From Bradyrhizobium manausense (lineage in GTDB: Bacteria > Pseudomonadota > Alphaproteobacteria > Rhizobiales > Xanthobacteraceae), in assembly GCF_018130615.1 (NCBI RefSeq), contig NZ_JAFCKB010000027.1:47249-111248 (forward strand): 64,000 bases of DNA, in the 5' to 3' direction. The stretch's first letter is position 1. The number at the start of each line of letters is the position of its first letter. Below are positions 46,189 to 54,490 of this stretch, one piece after another. The translations under genes and the position numbers were made by a program. The notes below the pieces were generated by a model. It saw only the letters and a list, made by a program, of their open reading frames with translations, was not told where the DNA came from and did not search any database.

Positions 46189-46383
46189 CCGCACGGGCTG
46201 CTCTGACGGCTTGCGCATGCAAGCATGCATATGAAAACGCGTCGGAATTCGCCCGCCATATGCAAACTCGTCCGATCGGCCGCGAAGTGCTTGCAGGACA
46301 GGTACAATCCGCGCAACAATTTCGCATTTGGAGCTTTGATTTGGGTCGCTGGGAGCATTCCCATCCGGCCCGGAGGTTTTAAC

Positions 46384-46794
46384 GTGGCCAACATCCTGAT
46401 CGTGGATGACGACCCGGCCGTTCAGTTGACAATCCGACTGCTGTTGGAGCGGGCCGGTCATCACGTGACGGTCGCCGGCGACGGCCGCAAGGGGCTAACT
46501 CTGTTTGAGGGCAGCCAGTTCGACCTGCTGTTCCTCGACATCTTCATGCCCGGCATGGACGGGCTGGAAACGATGCGCCACGTCCGGGCCCTGCAACCGG
46601 CGGTCCCGATCATCGTCATTTCCGGTCGGTCGATCACGCCGGACGCCTACGCCGAACCGGACTTCCTGAAGATGGCGACCAAGCTCGGCGCGGTCGCGAG
46701 CCTGCAGAAGCCGTTCCGGGCCGACGCGCTGCTGGCGGCGGTCGACGGTTGCCTGAAGTCGGGGGGGTCCGATGTCAGTGCCAGCCGCCGATGA
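46384..46794 (+). CDS. Single-domain response regulator
   Basis: This is a 136-residue receiver from GTG 46384, which has GGAGG seven bases upstream. It begins VANILIVDDDPAVQLTIRLL; the phospho-acceptor Asp is in LLFLDIFMPGMDG, followed by PIIVISG and a late KPF (SLQKPFRADALLAAVDG). It overlaps the hybrid kinase start by 23 bp, so the two are co-translated. A close relative lies at 57717-58184. Confidence 0.9.
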   Translation: MANILIVDDDPAVQLTIRLLLERAGHHVTVAGDGRKGLTLFEGSQFDLLFLDIFMPGMDGLETMRHVRALQPAVPIIVISGRSITPDAYAEPDFLKMATKLGAVASLQKPFRADALLAAVDGCLKSGGSDVSASRR

Positions 46795-49700
46795 GGGGAG
46801 CATCATCGCCCCCCAAGGCCAGAGCAGGCGCGATCGTCCAGGGAGCCCCGCGAATGTTCCCGTGAGGCTCGGAACGACGCTCGCGACACGTCTCGCCATC
46901 GCCATGATTCTGCTGGTGGCGATCACAGTGGGCGCTGTCGGCTGGCTCGGCTATCGCAACACCACGCAGGCAGTCATCCCGCGCGTCCTGGAGCGGGTCG
47001 GAGCCCAGTCACGCCTGTTGGCGAGCAATCTTGAATCCTATGTTGCCGGAGTGCGCGGCGATCTGATCGGCTATCGCGCCGCAGCGGCCATCAACGGCCT
47101 GATCCGCGCCCACACCGGTGGCGGCATTGATCCTGCTGACGGGGTCTCGGAGCAAACCTGGCGCGAACGGATCGCGGCGCGGCTCGCAGCCGAGATTGAG
47201 GCCAAGCCCATCTATGGGCAGTTTCGGATCATCGGTGTTGACGACGACCAGCGCGAGCTGGTCCGGGTCGATCGCTCCGGACCGAACGGAGCAGCACGGA
47301 TCGTTCCCGACGGCGAACTGGAGCGCAAGAGCGACCGGGCCTACTTCCAGGAAACGATACGGCTCGGGCCGGGCGAAGTTTATGTGTCGCCCATCGATCT
47401 CGCCACCCGGCACGGCGGGACGACGGCCCTGCACGTTCCGACGCTGCGCATCGCGATGCCGCTGTTCGCGCCGGACGGCAAGCCCTTCGGCATCATCATT
47501 GCCAACGTCGACATGCGGCCGGCGCTCGATAGTGTCCGCTCGACCGAGTCCTCAGGCGGCGCGATCTACGTCGTGAACTCGCGGGGAGATTATCTCGTTC
47601 ACCCCGACCGCGCGCGGGAATTCGGCGCACCACACGATCGCCCCAATGACTGGCGCAAGGACTTTCCATATTTCGCCTCCTTGATTGGCACGCTGGACGC
47701 CTCCACGCGGCTCATGACCGATGGATCTGGCCGGCCGAGTGGCGCCGCGATCGCGCCAGCGCTGCTCGCGGGCAAGGATTGGGTCGCCATCATCGAGACG
47801 ATTCCGGCGCCTGTGTTCGGTCTCGTGCCAGCGGCCATTCAAAAGACCTCCTTGCTCGTCGGTGTGCTGGCCGTCCTCGCCGCGGCCTCGCTCGCCGTGC
47901 TGCTGGCGCGCTCGCTCACCCGTCCGATCGGGCGCTTGACTAGGGCAGTGGAGGCCATCGGCAGCGGACGCTCTGCGGACATCCCCGTCGATGCACCGGG
48001 CGAGACCGGCGCACTGGCGCGGGCCTTTGCCCGGATGGTCGAAGAAACGCGCGCGAAAGCGGCCGCGCTCGAACGCGAGGTTGCGGAGCATCGCCGCACC
48101 GAGGCCGCGCGAAGCCATCATGCGGCGCGCGAGCTGCTGTTCAGCGCCGCCGTCGAATCGTCCGACGATGCGATCGTGATGCAATCCCTCGACGCCATCA
48201 TCACGGGCTGGAATCCTGCGGCCGAGCGTCTCTATGGATATTCGGCGAACGAAGCGATCGGGAAATCCACCTCCATCATCGTCCCGCCCGACCGTCGCGA
48301 GCACGGCAAGGATTATTTGGGGCGGATCTCGAGGGGCGAGCCGATCGAACGCTTCGAGACGGTCCGGCTGCGCAAGGACGGCACGCCGGTCGAAATTTCA
48401 CTCAGCCTGTCGCCGATCAGGGGCCCCTCGGGCGAGATCATCGGCGCCTCCGGATCAGCGCGCAGCCTGACCGAGGCGCGGCGCGCGGAACGGGCGCTGC
48501 AGCAACAATTGGAGGAGCGGCGGCAGCTTTTCGACACCTCGCAGGATCTGATCATGATCATGAACGCGCGCGGCCAGGTCGTGCAGATCAGCCCGAGCAG
48601 CGAGACCATTCTCGGCTACCGGCCCGACGAGATGATCGGGCGCAGCGGCGCCGATTTCATCCATCCCGACCACCTCGATCAGTCCCGCGAGGAGATGCGC
48701 GAGCTCAAACGCGGCGGCCATCCCAAGCTTGCCGACACGCGCTGCCTCCACAAGGACCACCGCGAGGTCTGGCTGTCATGGCTCGGCAACTGGTCGGATC
48801 AGGCCAAGCGCTACTTCTTCGTCGGGCGCGACATGACCGAGGCGAGGTTGGCCGCCGAGTCCTTGCGTGAAAGCGAGCAGCTTGCGCGCAACATCGTCGA
48901 GACCGCGCTCGACGCCTTCGTCCAGACCGATGAGCGCAGCACTATCCTGAACTGGAGCTCGCGAGCCGAGGAGCTGTTCGGCTGGCGGCGCGACGAAGCG
49001 CTCGGCAAGAATGCGGTCGACATGATCGTCGCGGAGAGCGAGCGCGAAAGGGTCAGGGCCGGCCTCGCCCGTTTCCTCGAATCTGCGGAAGGCCAGACCC
49101 TCAACCGTCGCCGCGAGCTCAAGGTTCGCCGCCGCGACGGCAAGGAATTCAAGGCCGAGCTGAGTGTCACGGCGCTGCGGCGCCGCGAGGGCATCCTGTT
49201 CAACGTGTTCTACCGCGACCTCACCGACAAGATTGCCTCCGAGGAGCGCATCCGCCACGCCGAAAAGATGGAGGCAGTCGGCCAGCTCACCGGTGGCGTG
49301 GCGCACGATTTCAACAACATCCTCACCGTCATCACCGGCACGATCGAAATCCTGGCCGATGCAGTGGCGAAGGAACCGGGGCTTGCCGCGATCACGAAGA
49401 TGATCGACGAGGCCGCCGGCCGCGGCGCCGAGCTGACCCAGCATCTGCTCGCCTTTGCACGCAAGCAGCCGCTGCAGCCGCGCGAGATCGACATCAACTC
49501 GCTGATCATCGACACCGCAAAGCTGCTACGGCCGACGCTGGGCGAGCAGATCCAGATCGAATCCGTGTTCGAGGACGAGAGCTGCGTCGCGGTCGTCGAT
49601 CCGAACCAGCTCACCACGGCCATTCTCAACCTCGCGCTCAACGCGCGCGACGCGATGCCGCGCGGCGGCAAGCTGATCGTGGAGACGGGCGCTGCCTATC

Positions 49701-50380
49701 TCGACGAGGTCTATGCCAGCGCCAACGATGTCCCGCCCGGACATTACGTGCTGATCGCGGTGAGCGACACCGGCACCGGCATTCCCGCGAGCATGCTGGC
49801 GCGCGTGTTCGACCCCTTCTTCACCTCGAAGGGGCCGGGCAAGGGCACCGGGCTCGGACTCTCCATGGTCTACGGATTCATCAAGCAGTCCGCGGGCCAC
49901 ATCAAGATCTACAGCGAGGAGGGCCACGGCACCACGATCAAGATGTATCTGCCGCCGGGCAAGACCCCCACGGCCGTGAGCGACGGCGTGACGCCGATGG
50001 CAGCCGAGGGCGGACACGAGACGATCCTCGTGGTCGAGGACGACCGCTTGGTGCGCGAGTATGTGCTCGCGCAGCTGCACTCGCTCGGCTACGTCACCCT
50101 GCAGGCCGCCAACGCTGCGGAGGCATTGGCGATCGTCACGGCCGGAAAGCCGTTCGACCTCCTGTTCACCGACGTGATCATGCCCGGCAAGATGAACGGG
50201 CGACAGCTCGCCGACGAGGTGCTGAAGACGCGTCCCGATCTCAGGGTGGTCTATACGTCAGGCTATACCGAGAACGCGATCATCCACCACGGCCGGCTGG
50301 ATTCGGGCGTGCTGCTGCTGGCGAAGCCGTATCGCAAATCCGATCTGGCGCGCATCATCCGCAAGGCGCTGAGCGCGTGA
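46772..50380 (+). CDS. Large hybrid sensor histidine kinase (dCache, HAMP, three PAS, HisKA, ATPase, REC)
   Basis: This is a 1202-residue protein. Order: helix (TRLAIAMILLVAITVGAVGW), dCache-like periplasmic sensor, helix (KTSLLVGVLAVLAAASLAVL), HAMP (SLTRPIGRLTRAVEAIGSGR), and three PAS domains (opening SSDDAIVMQSLDAIITGWNP, TSQDLIMIMNARGQVVQISP and LDAFVQTDERSTILNWSSRA). The HisKA motif GQLTGGVAHDFNNIL has H845. The ATPase has LALNARDAMPRGG, VSDTGTGIP and GKGTGLGLSMVYG. The C-terminal receiver has D1134 (LLFTDVIMPG). It is partnered with the overlapping response regulator. Confidence 0.95.
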   Translation: MSVPAADEGSIIAPQGQSRRDRPGSPANVPVRLGTTLATRLAIAMILLVAITVGAVGWLGYRNTTQAVIPRVLERVGAQSRLLASNLESYVAGVRGDLIGYRAAAAINGLIRAHTGGGIDPADGVSEQTWRERIAARLAAEIEAKPIYGQFRIIGVDDDQRELVRVDRSGPNGAARIVPDGELERKSDRAYFQETIRLGPGEVYVSPIDLATRHGGTTALHVPTLRIAMPLFAPDGKPFGIIIANVDMRPALDSVRSTESSGGAIYVVNSRGDYLVHPDRAREFGAPHDRPNDWRKDFPYFASLIGTLDASTRLMTDGSGRPSGAAIAPALLAGKDWVAIIETIPAPVFGLVPAAIQKTSLLVGVLAVLAAASLAVLLARSLTRPIGRLTRAVEAIGSGRSADIPVDAPGETGALARAFARMVEETRAKAAALEREVAEHRRTEAARSHHAARELLFSAAVESSDDAIVMQSLDAIITGWNPAAERLYGYSANEAIGKSTSIIVPPDRREHGKDYLGRISRGEPIERFETVRLRKDGTPVEISLSLSPIRGPSGEIIGASGSARSLTEARRAERALQQQLEERRQLFDTSQDLIMIMNARGQVVQISPSSETILGYRPDEMIGRSGADFIHPDHLDQSREEMRELKRGGHPKLADTRCLHKDHREVWLSWLGNWSDQAKRYFFVGRDMTEARLAAESLRESEQLARNIVETALDAFVQTDERSTILNWSSRAEELFGWRRDEALGKNAVDMIVAESERERVRAGLARFLESAEGQTLNRRRELKVRRRDGKEFKAELSVTALRRREGILFNVFYRDLTDKIASEERIRHAEKMEAVGQLTGGVAHDFNNILTVITGTIEILADAVAKEPGLAAITKMIDEAAGRGAELTQHLLAFARKQPLQPREIDINSLIIDTAKLLRPTLGEQIQIESVFEDESCVAVVDPNQLTTAILNLALNARDAMPRGGKLIVETGAAYLDEVYASANDVPPGHYVLIAVSDTGTGIPASMLARVFDPFFTSKGPGKGTGLGLSMVYGFIKQSAGHIKIYSEEGHGTTIKMYLPPGKTPTAVSDGVTPMAAEGGHETILVVEDDRLVREYVLAQLHSLGYVTLQAANAAEALAIVTAGKPFDLLFTDVIMPGKMNGRQLADEVLKTRPDLRVVYTSGYTENAIIHHGRLDSGVLLLAKPYRKSDLARIIRKALSA

Positions 50381-50390
50381 TGTTTTGGGA

Positions 50391-50487
50391 GTCGTTCCGG
50401 ACGCGCGTAGCGCGACCCGGAAGCTCGAGATTTTCAGGTGCGCAATTGCGCACCGTAGCTCGATGCTCCGCATCGCCCGGAATGACG
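50391..50487. repeat. Palindromic intergenic repeat between convergent genes
   Basis: It opens GTCGTTCCGGACGCGCG and closes CGCCCGGAATGACG as an inverted copy. A perfect 18-bp palindrome GGTGCGCAATTGCGCACC lies at its centre (50437-50454). It sits tail to tail between the hybrid kinase and the FixJ-type regulator and is related to 40901-40981. Confidence 0.85.
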
Positions 50488-50515
50488 AAAGGAATGTCCG
50501 CGATGCAACCGAGCC

Positions 50516-51151
50516 CTACGACGCCCGCTGGGCTGCGGTCATCACGATGCGGATGAGATCGGCGGCATTGCGTGCGCCGAGCTTCTTCATGATGTTGGCG
50601 CGGTGATCCTCGATGGTGCGCGGGCTGATGCCGAGCGTACGGCCGGCCTCCTTGTTGGAGGCGCCGGCAGCGAACTGCTCCAGCACCTCGCGCTCACGGC
50701 GGGTCAACGGCTCGCGTCCGGGGAAATGCAGTGAGCCGAATTTCGGTGACGCGTTCTCCGCCTGCCTGCGTGCATAAGCGCCGATCGCCTCGTCGAGCCG
50801 GCCGACGATCTCGCTGCCGCGGAATGGCTTCTCGATGAAATCGAGCGCACCGCTCTTGATGGCGCCGACCGCCATCGTGATGTCGCCTTGCCCGGAGATC
50901 ATGAAGATCGGAGCCGGATAGTCCTCGCCGTGCAGCTCCTTCAGAATGTCGAGACCCGACTTTCCGGGAATATGCACGTCGAGCAGGATCGCAGCGGGTG
51001 TGCGGTTTCGCGCCACGGACAGCAGTGCTGCGCCGTCCGCAAAACAGATCACCTCATAGCCCGCCGCCTTCAACACCATCGACAAGGTGTCGCGAACAGC
51101 AGGGTCGTCATCGACCACGAAGATCTCACCACGGGAGCTTTGTTCGACCAT
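50516..51151 (-). CDS. FixJ/NarL-type response regulator with LuxR DNA-binding domain
   Basis: This is a 211-residue protein from ATG 51151; a longer start at 51202 is possible. The receiver is IFVVDDDPAVRDTLSMVL, with Asp in AILLDVHIPGKSG and Lys in DFIEKPFRGSEIV. The LuxR HTH is LTRREREVLEQFAAGASNKE then TLGISPRTIEDHRANIMKKL. This is the FixJ outline. It is convergent with the large hybrid kinase, which may phosphorylate it, but that is a guess from proximity. Confidence 0.93.
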   Translation of the reverse strand: MVEQSSRGEIFVVDDDPAVRDTLSMVLKAAGYEVICFADGAALLSVARNRTPAAILLDVHIPGKSGLDILKELHGEDYPAPIFMISGQGDITMAVGAIKSGALDFIEKPFRGSEIVGRLDEAIGAYARRQAENASPKFGSLHFPGREPLTRREREVLEQFAAGASNKEAGRTLGISPRTIEDHRANIMKKLGARNAADLIRIVMTAAQRAS

Positions 51152-51340
51152 GTGCCACGTCCATTCGCCAAATCGATCGCCAAAGTCGATCGCAAAGTCC
51201 ATTCGGCATTCAAGGACTCGCGTCCGCGCCTAAAGTCATGGCTTTCGGCGCAGATTCGGCCCACCCCGCATTTGTACGGGACATGAACTTAACGCACAAG
51301 TAGCGCTGAGGTGCCTTATTGCGGGAGACGGAGAATATCC

Positions 51341-51643
51341 ATGCTAAATTACGCAGGCACGCCCCCGCTTGCCGCGATGGCTGAAACGGACTGCCGAGAG
51401 CTGATCGCAGCTGAACTTCGCTCCCTGATCGCCCGCATCGAGATCAGTATGCGTCTGATCGACGCGGCGATGGAGCCCGAGGACGATCGCGCCGTCGTGA
51501 GCGCCGACCTGGGTTCCACCGAGATTGTCGTGCTCGACGACGTGACGCCCCGTTATGCCACGGCGAGCGCCGCCCTCAACGCCTGCCGGGCGGAGCTCGG
51601 CCAGGCCCTTCAGAACCTGTCGGAATCCGTCAATCCGGCATAG
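51341..51643 (+). CDS. Small helical hypothetical protein
   Basis: This is a 100-residue protein from ATG 51341 with GGAGA upstream. It starts MLNYAGTPPLAAMAETDCRE and contains LIARIEISMRLIDAAM, VVLDDVTPRYATASAALNAC and LGQALQNLSESV. It looks like a cytoplasmic helical bundle. It is divergent from the FixJ-type regulator with 189 bp between, so it may be its target. Function unknown. Confidence 0.65.
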   Translation: MLNYAGTPPLAAMAETDCRELIAAELRSLIARIEISMRLIDAAMEPEDDRAVVSADLGSTEIVVLDDVTPRYATASAALNACRAELGQALQNLSESVNPA

Positions 51644-51696
51644 GCCGGGATTGGCGCGGCCGATGGGCCGCAGCCGTTGCATGGCAGCTCCGCACC

Positions 51697-52200
51697 TCAG
51701 GCGCGGTGCCGCTCCACGATTGCGTCGGTGGCGACGCCGCCCCAGGTATGGATCGTCGGCAATCCCATCGCGGTCTTTCCGAGATTGGCGAGGCTGATGC
51801 GCAACGCCGCGAGGTCCAACGGCTTCGGCAAGCTCTGAAGCTCGATTCCGACGGAGCGGGCGAAGCTGCGCGCAGCGCTGCGGCGCTTGCCGTCCATGCC
51901 GCTGATCACGATCACCGAGCCCGAGAATTTCGCCGCCGCCATCTCGCGCAGCACGTCGATGCCGTCGCCGTCCTCCAGCACCAGATCGAGCGTCACGCAG
52001 TCGAAGCGCGCCGCGCGCAGCTTTTCGATGGCTTCCGCAACCGACGGCGCAACGGCAACTTCGTGGCCGGCCTGCTTGGCGGCGACCGTGATCAGGCTGC
52101 GCTGGGTGGCGTCGTCATCGACCACCAGGAGCTGAAGCGCGCGCCGTTCGGCGACGTCGGACAGGTTTGACGAAATGGGAGAGAGAGAGCTTCTTGGCAT
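51697..52200 (-). CDS. Response regulator receiver protein
   Basis: This is a 167-residue protein. A ~20-residue leader precedes the receiver (LLVVDDDATQRSLITVAAKQ), with Asp in CVTLDLVLEDGDG, SGSVIVISGMDG and a KP in SLPKPLDLAALRISL. The region after it (GLPTIHTWGGVATDAIVERH) is not a known output. It follows the pilZ/cheR run on the same strand after 142 bp and may belong to the chemotaxis group. The start at 52200 is uncertain. Confidence 0.8.
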   Translation of the reverse strand: MPRSSLSPISSNLSDVAERRALQLLVVDDDATQRSLITVAAKQAGHEVAVAPSVAEAIEKLRAARFDCVTLDLVLEDGDGIDVLREMAAAKFSGSVIVISGMDGKRRSAARSFARSVGIELQSLPKPLDLAALRISLANLGKTAMGLPTIHTWGGVATDAIVERHRA

Positions 52201-52342
52201 GGCCGGCCCCTGAAATTGCGACCTGTCGTTGATACATGGCACGCGCTTAGGCCACGTAAAGCCGGGCCTGCGAATTCGGTCGGATGTTTTCAGAAAATGT
52301 GAAGCAATGCGTCAGCGGAGGGCCGCGCCGTTCGCGTGGCGA

Positions 52343-52660
52343 TCACGCCACTGCATCATGGCCGCTGGCGGCGCCGCGCTTCTTGCGGTTCTTGCCGCGC
52401 AGGAACTGGATGTCCATCTCGGCGCCGTTGACGCGCACCAGCTCGCAGCGCCGGTAGGCCAAGCCCGTGGACGACAGCAGCAGGAAGAACTCCTTCAGGT
52501 TCAATCCTTGGATCGAACCTTCCACCGTGAGGATGGCATCGGTGTCGGAAATCGCGTTGAGCGTACAGTCGCGCCGCCACGTGCCGTCGATGGCCATGAT
52601 GCAAACATCATAGCCCCGACTGAAGGTGACGCGCTCTGCGCCTTTGCCATCCTCGGCCAT
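52343..52660 (-). CDS. PilZ-like domain protein, degenerate c-di-GMP motif
   Basis: This 105-residue protein has the size and strand pattern of a PilZ domain (RVTFSRGYDVCIMAIDGTWR, CTLNAISDTDAILTVEGSIQ, KEFFLLLSSTGLAYRRCELV). The second c-di-GMP motif, normally (D/N)xSxxG, reads AISDTD, and the RxxxR arginines are not clearly placed, so binding may be lost. It starts two bases after the cheR stop, so it belongs to the chemotaxis operon. Confidence 0.75.
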   Translation of the reverse strand: MAEDGKGAERVTFSRGYDVCIMAIDGTWRRDCTLNAISDTDAILTVEGSIQGLNLKEFFLLLSSTGLAYRRCELVRVNGAEMDIQFLRGKNRKKRGAASGHDAVA

Positions 52661-52662
52661 GC

Positions 52663-53535
52663 CTATCGTCCTGCCATCGCCGCCATCCGCGGCGCCTCGA
52701 CGGCCGGCCTGGCCGCCGCCGCACGCGGATCGTTCGGCTTGTAGAGGCCGCGGCGATCCGCAATCGGCCGGAACGTATCGGTCAGTCCGACCACGGTTTC
52801 AGCCGCGCCGAGCACCAGGAAGCCGTCGGGCTCGATCTGGCGGGCCAGACGGTTGAAGATGTTGATCTTGGTCTCCTGGTCGAAATAGATCAGCACGTTG
52901 CGGCAGAAGATGACATCGAACGTACCGAGGTGGGAGAAGTCCTGGAGCAGATTGAGCTGCCGGTGCTGGATCATCGCGCGCAGCTCGGGATTGACCTGCC
53001 AGGTCTCGCCGGTCTGCTTGAAATATTTCATCAGCATCTGGATCGGCAGGCCGCGCTGCACTTCGAACTGGCTGTAGACGCCGGACTTGGCCTTCTCGAG
53101 CACCTCCTGCGAGAGGTCGGTCGCGATGATCTCGACACGCCATCCGGTGAGCGCCGCGCTCATCTCCTTCAGGGTCATCGCCAGCGAATAGGGCTCCTGC
53201 CCGGTCGAGCCTGCGGCGCACCAGATCCGCACGCTGCGGCGGCCGGCCCGGGCCTTGAGGATTTCCGGCATGATGGTATCGCGGAAATGGTCGAACGGGA
53301 CCTTATCGCGAAAGAAAAAGGTCTCGTTCGTGGTCATGGCTTCGACCACGCTGGTGATCAGCGCGCTCGAGCCGCCTTGCAGCTTCTGCACGAGCTCGGG
53401 GATGCCGGAGAGGCCGGCCTTGCGCGCCAGCGGCAGCAAGCGGCTTTCGATCAGATATTGCTTGTCGGCGGACAGGTCGAGACCGGAGCGCTCTTTCAGC
53501 AACTTACGCAGATACTCGTAATCAGGCGCGTTCAC
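52663..53535 (-). CDS. cheR: CheR-type chemoreceptor glutamate methyltransferase
   Basis: This is a 290-residue protein. The N-terminal helical domain (YEYLRKLLKERSGLDLSADK, TTNETFFFRDKVPFDHF) is followed by the SAM-binding domain (VRIWCAAGSTGQEPYSLAMT, VEIIATDLSQEVLEKAKSGV, FDVIFCRNVLIYFDQETKIN). It methylates glutamates of chemoreceptors during adaptation. It follows cheY by 34 bp. The usual partner methylesterase cheB is not in the cluster. Confidence 0.95.
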   Translation of the reverse strand: MNAPDYEYLRKLLKERSGLDLSADKQYLIESRLLPLARKAGLSGIPELVQKLQGGSSALITSVVEAMTTNETFFFRDKVPFDHFRDTIMPEILKARAGRRSVRIWCAAGSTGQEPYSLAMTLKEMSAALTGWRVEIIATDLSQEVLEKAKSGVYSQFEVQRGLPIQMLMKYFKQTGETWQVNPELRAMIQHRQLNLLQDFSHLGTFDVIFCRNVLIYFDQETKINIFNRLARQIEPDGFLVLGAAETVVGLTDTFRPIADRRGLYKPNDPRAAAARPAVEAPRMAAMAGR

Positions 53536-53569
53536 AGGATACCTCTTGACGCTACTGGCAGGTGTGTTT

Positions 53570-53959
53570 TCAGGCGGCCGTCTCTTCTTCGCGCGCGACC
53601 AGCCCGACTTCCTGGAACTTCGCCAACACGATTTCCTTGTCGAACGGCTTCATGATGTACTCGTTGGCGCCGCCGCCCATCGCTTTCGTGATGTGGTCGA
53701 TGCCGTTCTCGGTGGTGCAGAACACCACCTTGGGTTCGTCGCCGCCGGGCATGCGACGCAACGTCCCCAGGAACTGGAAGCCGTCCATGACGGGCATGTT
53801 CCAGTCGAGCAGGATGGCTTCCGGCATGGCCTTCTTGCAATGGACCAGGGCTTCGACGCCGTCTTCCGCTTCGATGACCTGGAAGCCCAGCGCTTCGACG
53901 ATACGGCGCGCGACCTTGCGAACGATGCTGGAATCGTCAACCACCAAACAGGTCTTCAT
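53570..53959 (-). CDS. cheY: CheY-type response regulator
   Basis: This is a 129-residue single receiver: CLVVDDSSIVRKVARRIVEA, Asp in AILLDWNMPVMDGFQFLGTL, Thr in VFCTTENG and Lys in YIMKPFDKEIV. It lies between cheW and cheR in the operon and is the probable phospho-target of the CheA kinase. Confidence 0.93.
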   Translation of the reverse strand: MKTCLVVDDSSIVRKVARRIVEALGFQVIEAEDGVEALVHCKKAMPEAILLDWNMPVMDGFQFLGTLRRMPGGDEPKVVFCTTENGIDHITKAMGGGANEYIMKPFDKEIVLAKFQEVGLVAREEETAA

Positions 53960-53994
53960 CTTGGTTCTCCGGCTTAAATGTCTTTCGTGAAAGT

Positions 53995-54468
53995 TCAGGC
54001 AGCCATTTGCACTTCGGTCTTGAGCTCGAGGACGCGATCGACGTCGAGGACGACCATGAGCTGGCCGTCGAGGCGGTGGACGCCGCCGGCGAGCTTGGCC
54101 ATGCGGGGGTCGAGGTTGACGGGGTTCTCTTCCTTGCTGTCCTCGGGCAGGCGCAGCACCTCGCCGATCTGGTCGATCAGCAGGCCATAGGATTCACCGC
54201 GCAAATCGACGCCGACCGCCATCGCCGTCTTGCCGTCCTCAGGCTTGGGCAGGCCGAGCCGGGCGCGCATGTCGACCACGGTGACGATGCGGCCGCGCAG
54301 GTTCAAGACGCCTGCGATCTCACGCGAGGCCAGCGGCACGCGGGTGACGCGCTCGGGCATGAACACGTCCTGGACGCGGGAGATCGGCAGGCCGAACAGC
54401 TGGCCGCCGATCATCGCGGTGACGTATTCGACCATGGCGCCTTCGGTGGACTGCGTCTTCTTGCTCAT
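53995..54468 (-). CDS. cheW: CheW coupling protein
   Basis: This is a 157-residue CheW domain: YVTAMIGGQLFGLPISRVQD, VPLASREIAGVLNLRGRIVT, SYGLLIDQIGEVLRLPEDSK and HRLDGQLMVVLDVDRVLELK. It links receptors to CheA. It lies 22 bp downstream of cheA. Confidence 0.95.
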   Translation of the reverse strand: MSKKTQSTEGAMVEYVTAMIGGQLFGLPISRVQDVFMPERVTRVPLASREIAGVLNLRGRIVTVVDMRARLGLPKPEDGKTAMAVGVDLRGESYGLLIDQIGEVLRLPEDSKEENPVNLDPRMAKLAGGVHRLDGQLMVVLDVDRVLELKTEVQMAA

Positions 54469-54490
54469 CTCGTGTCTCCTCAGGTCCCGC

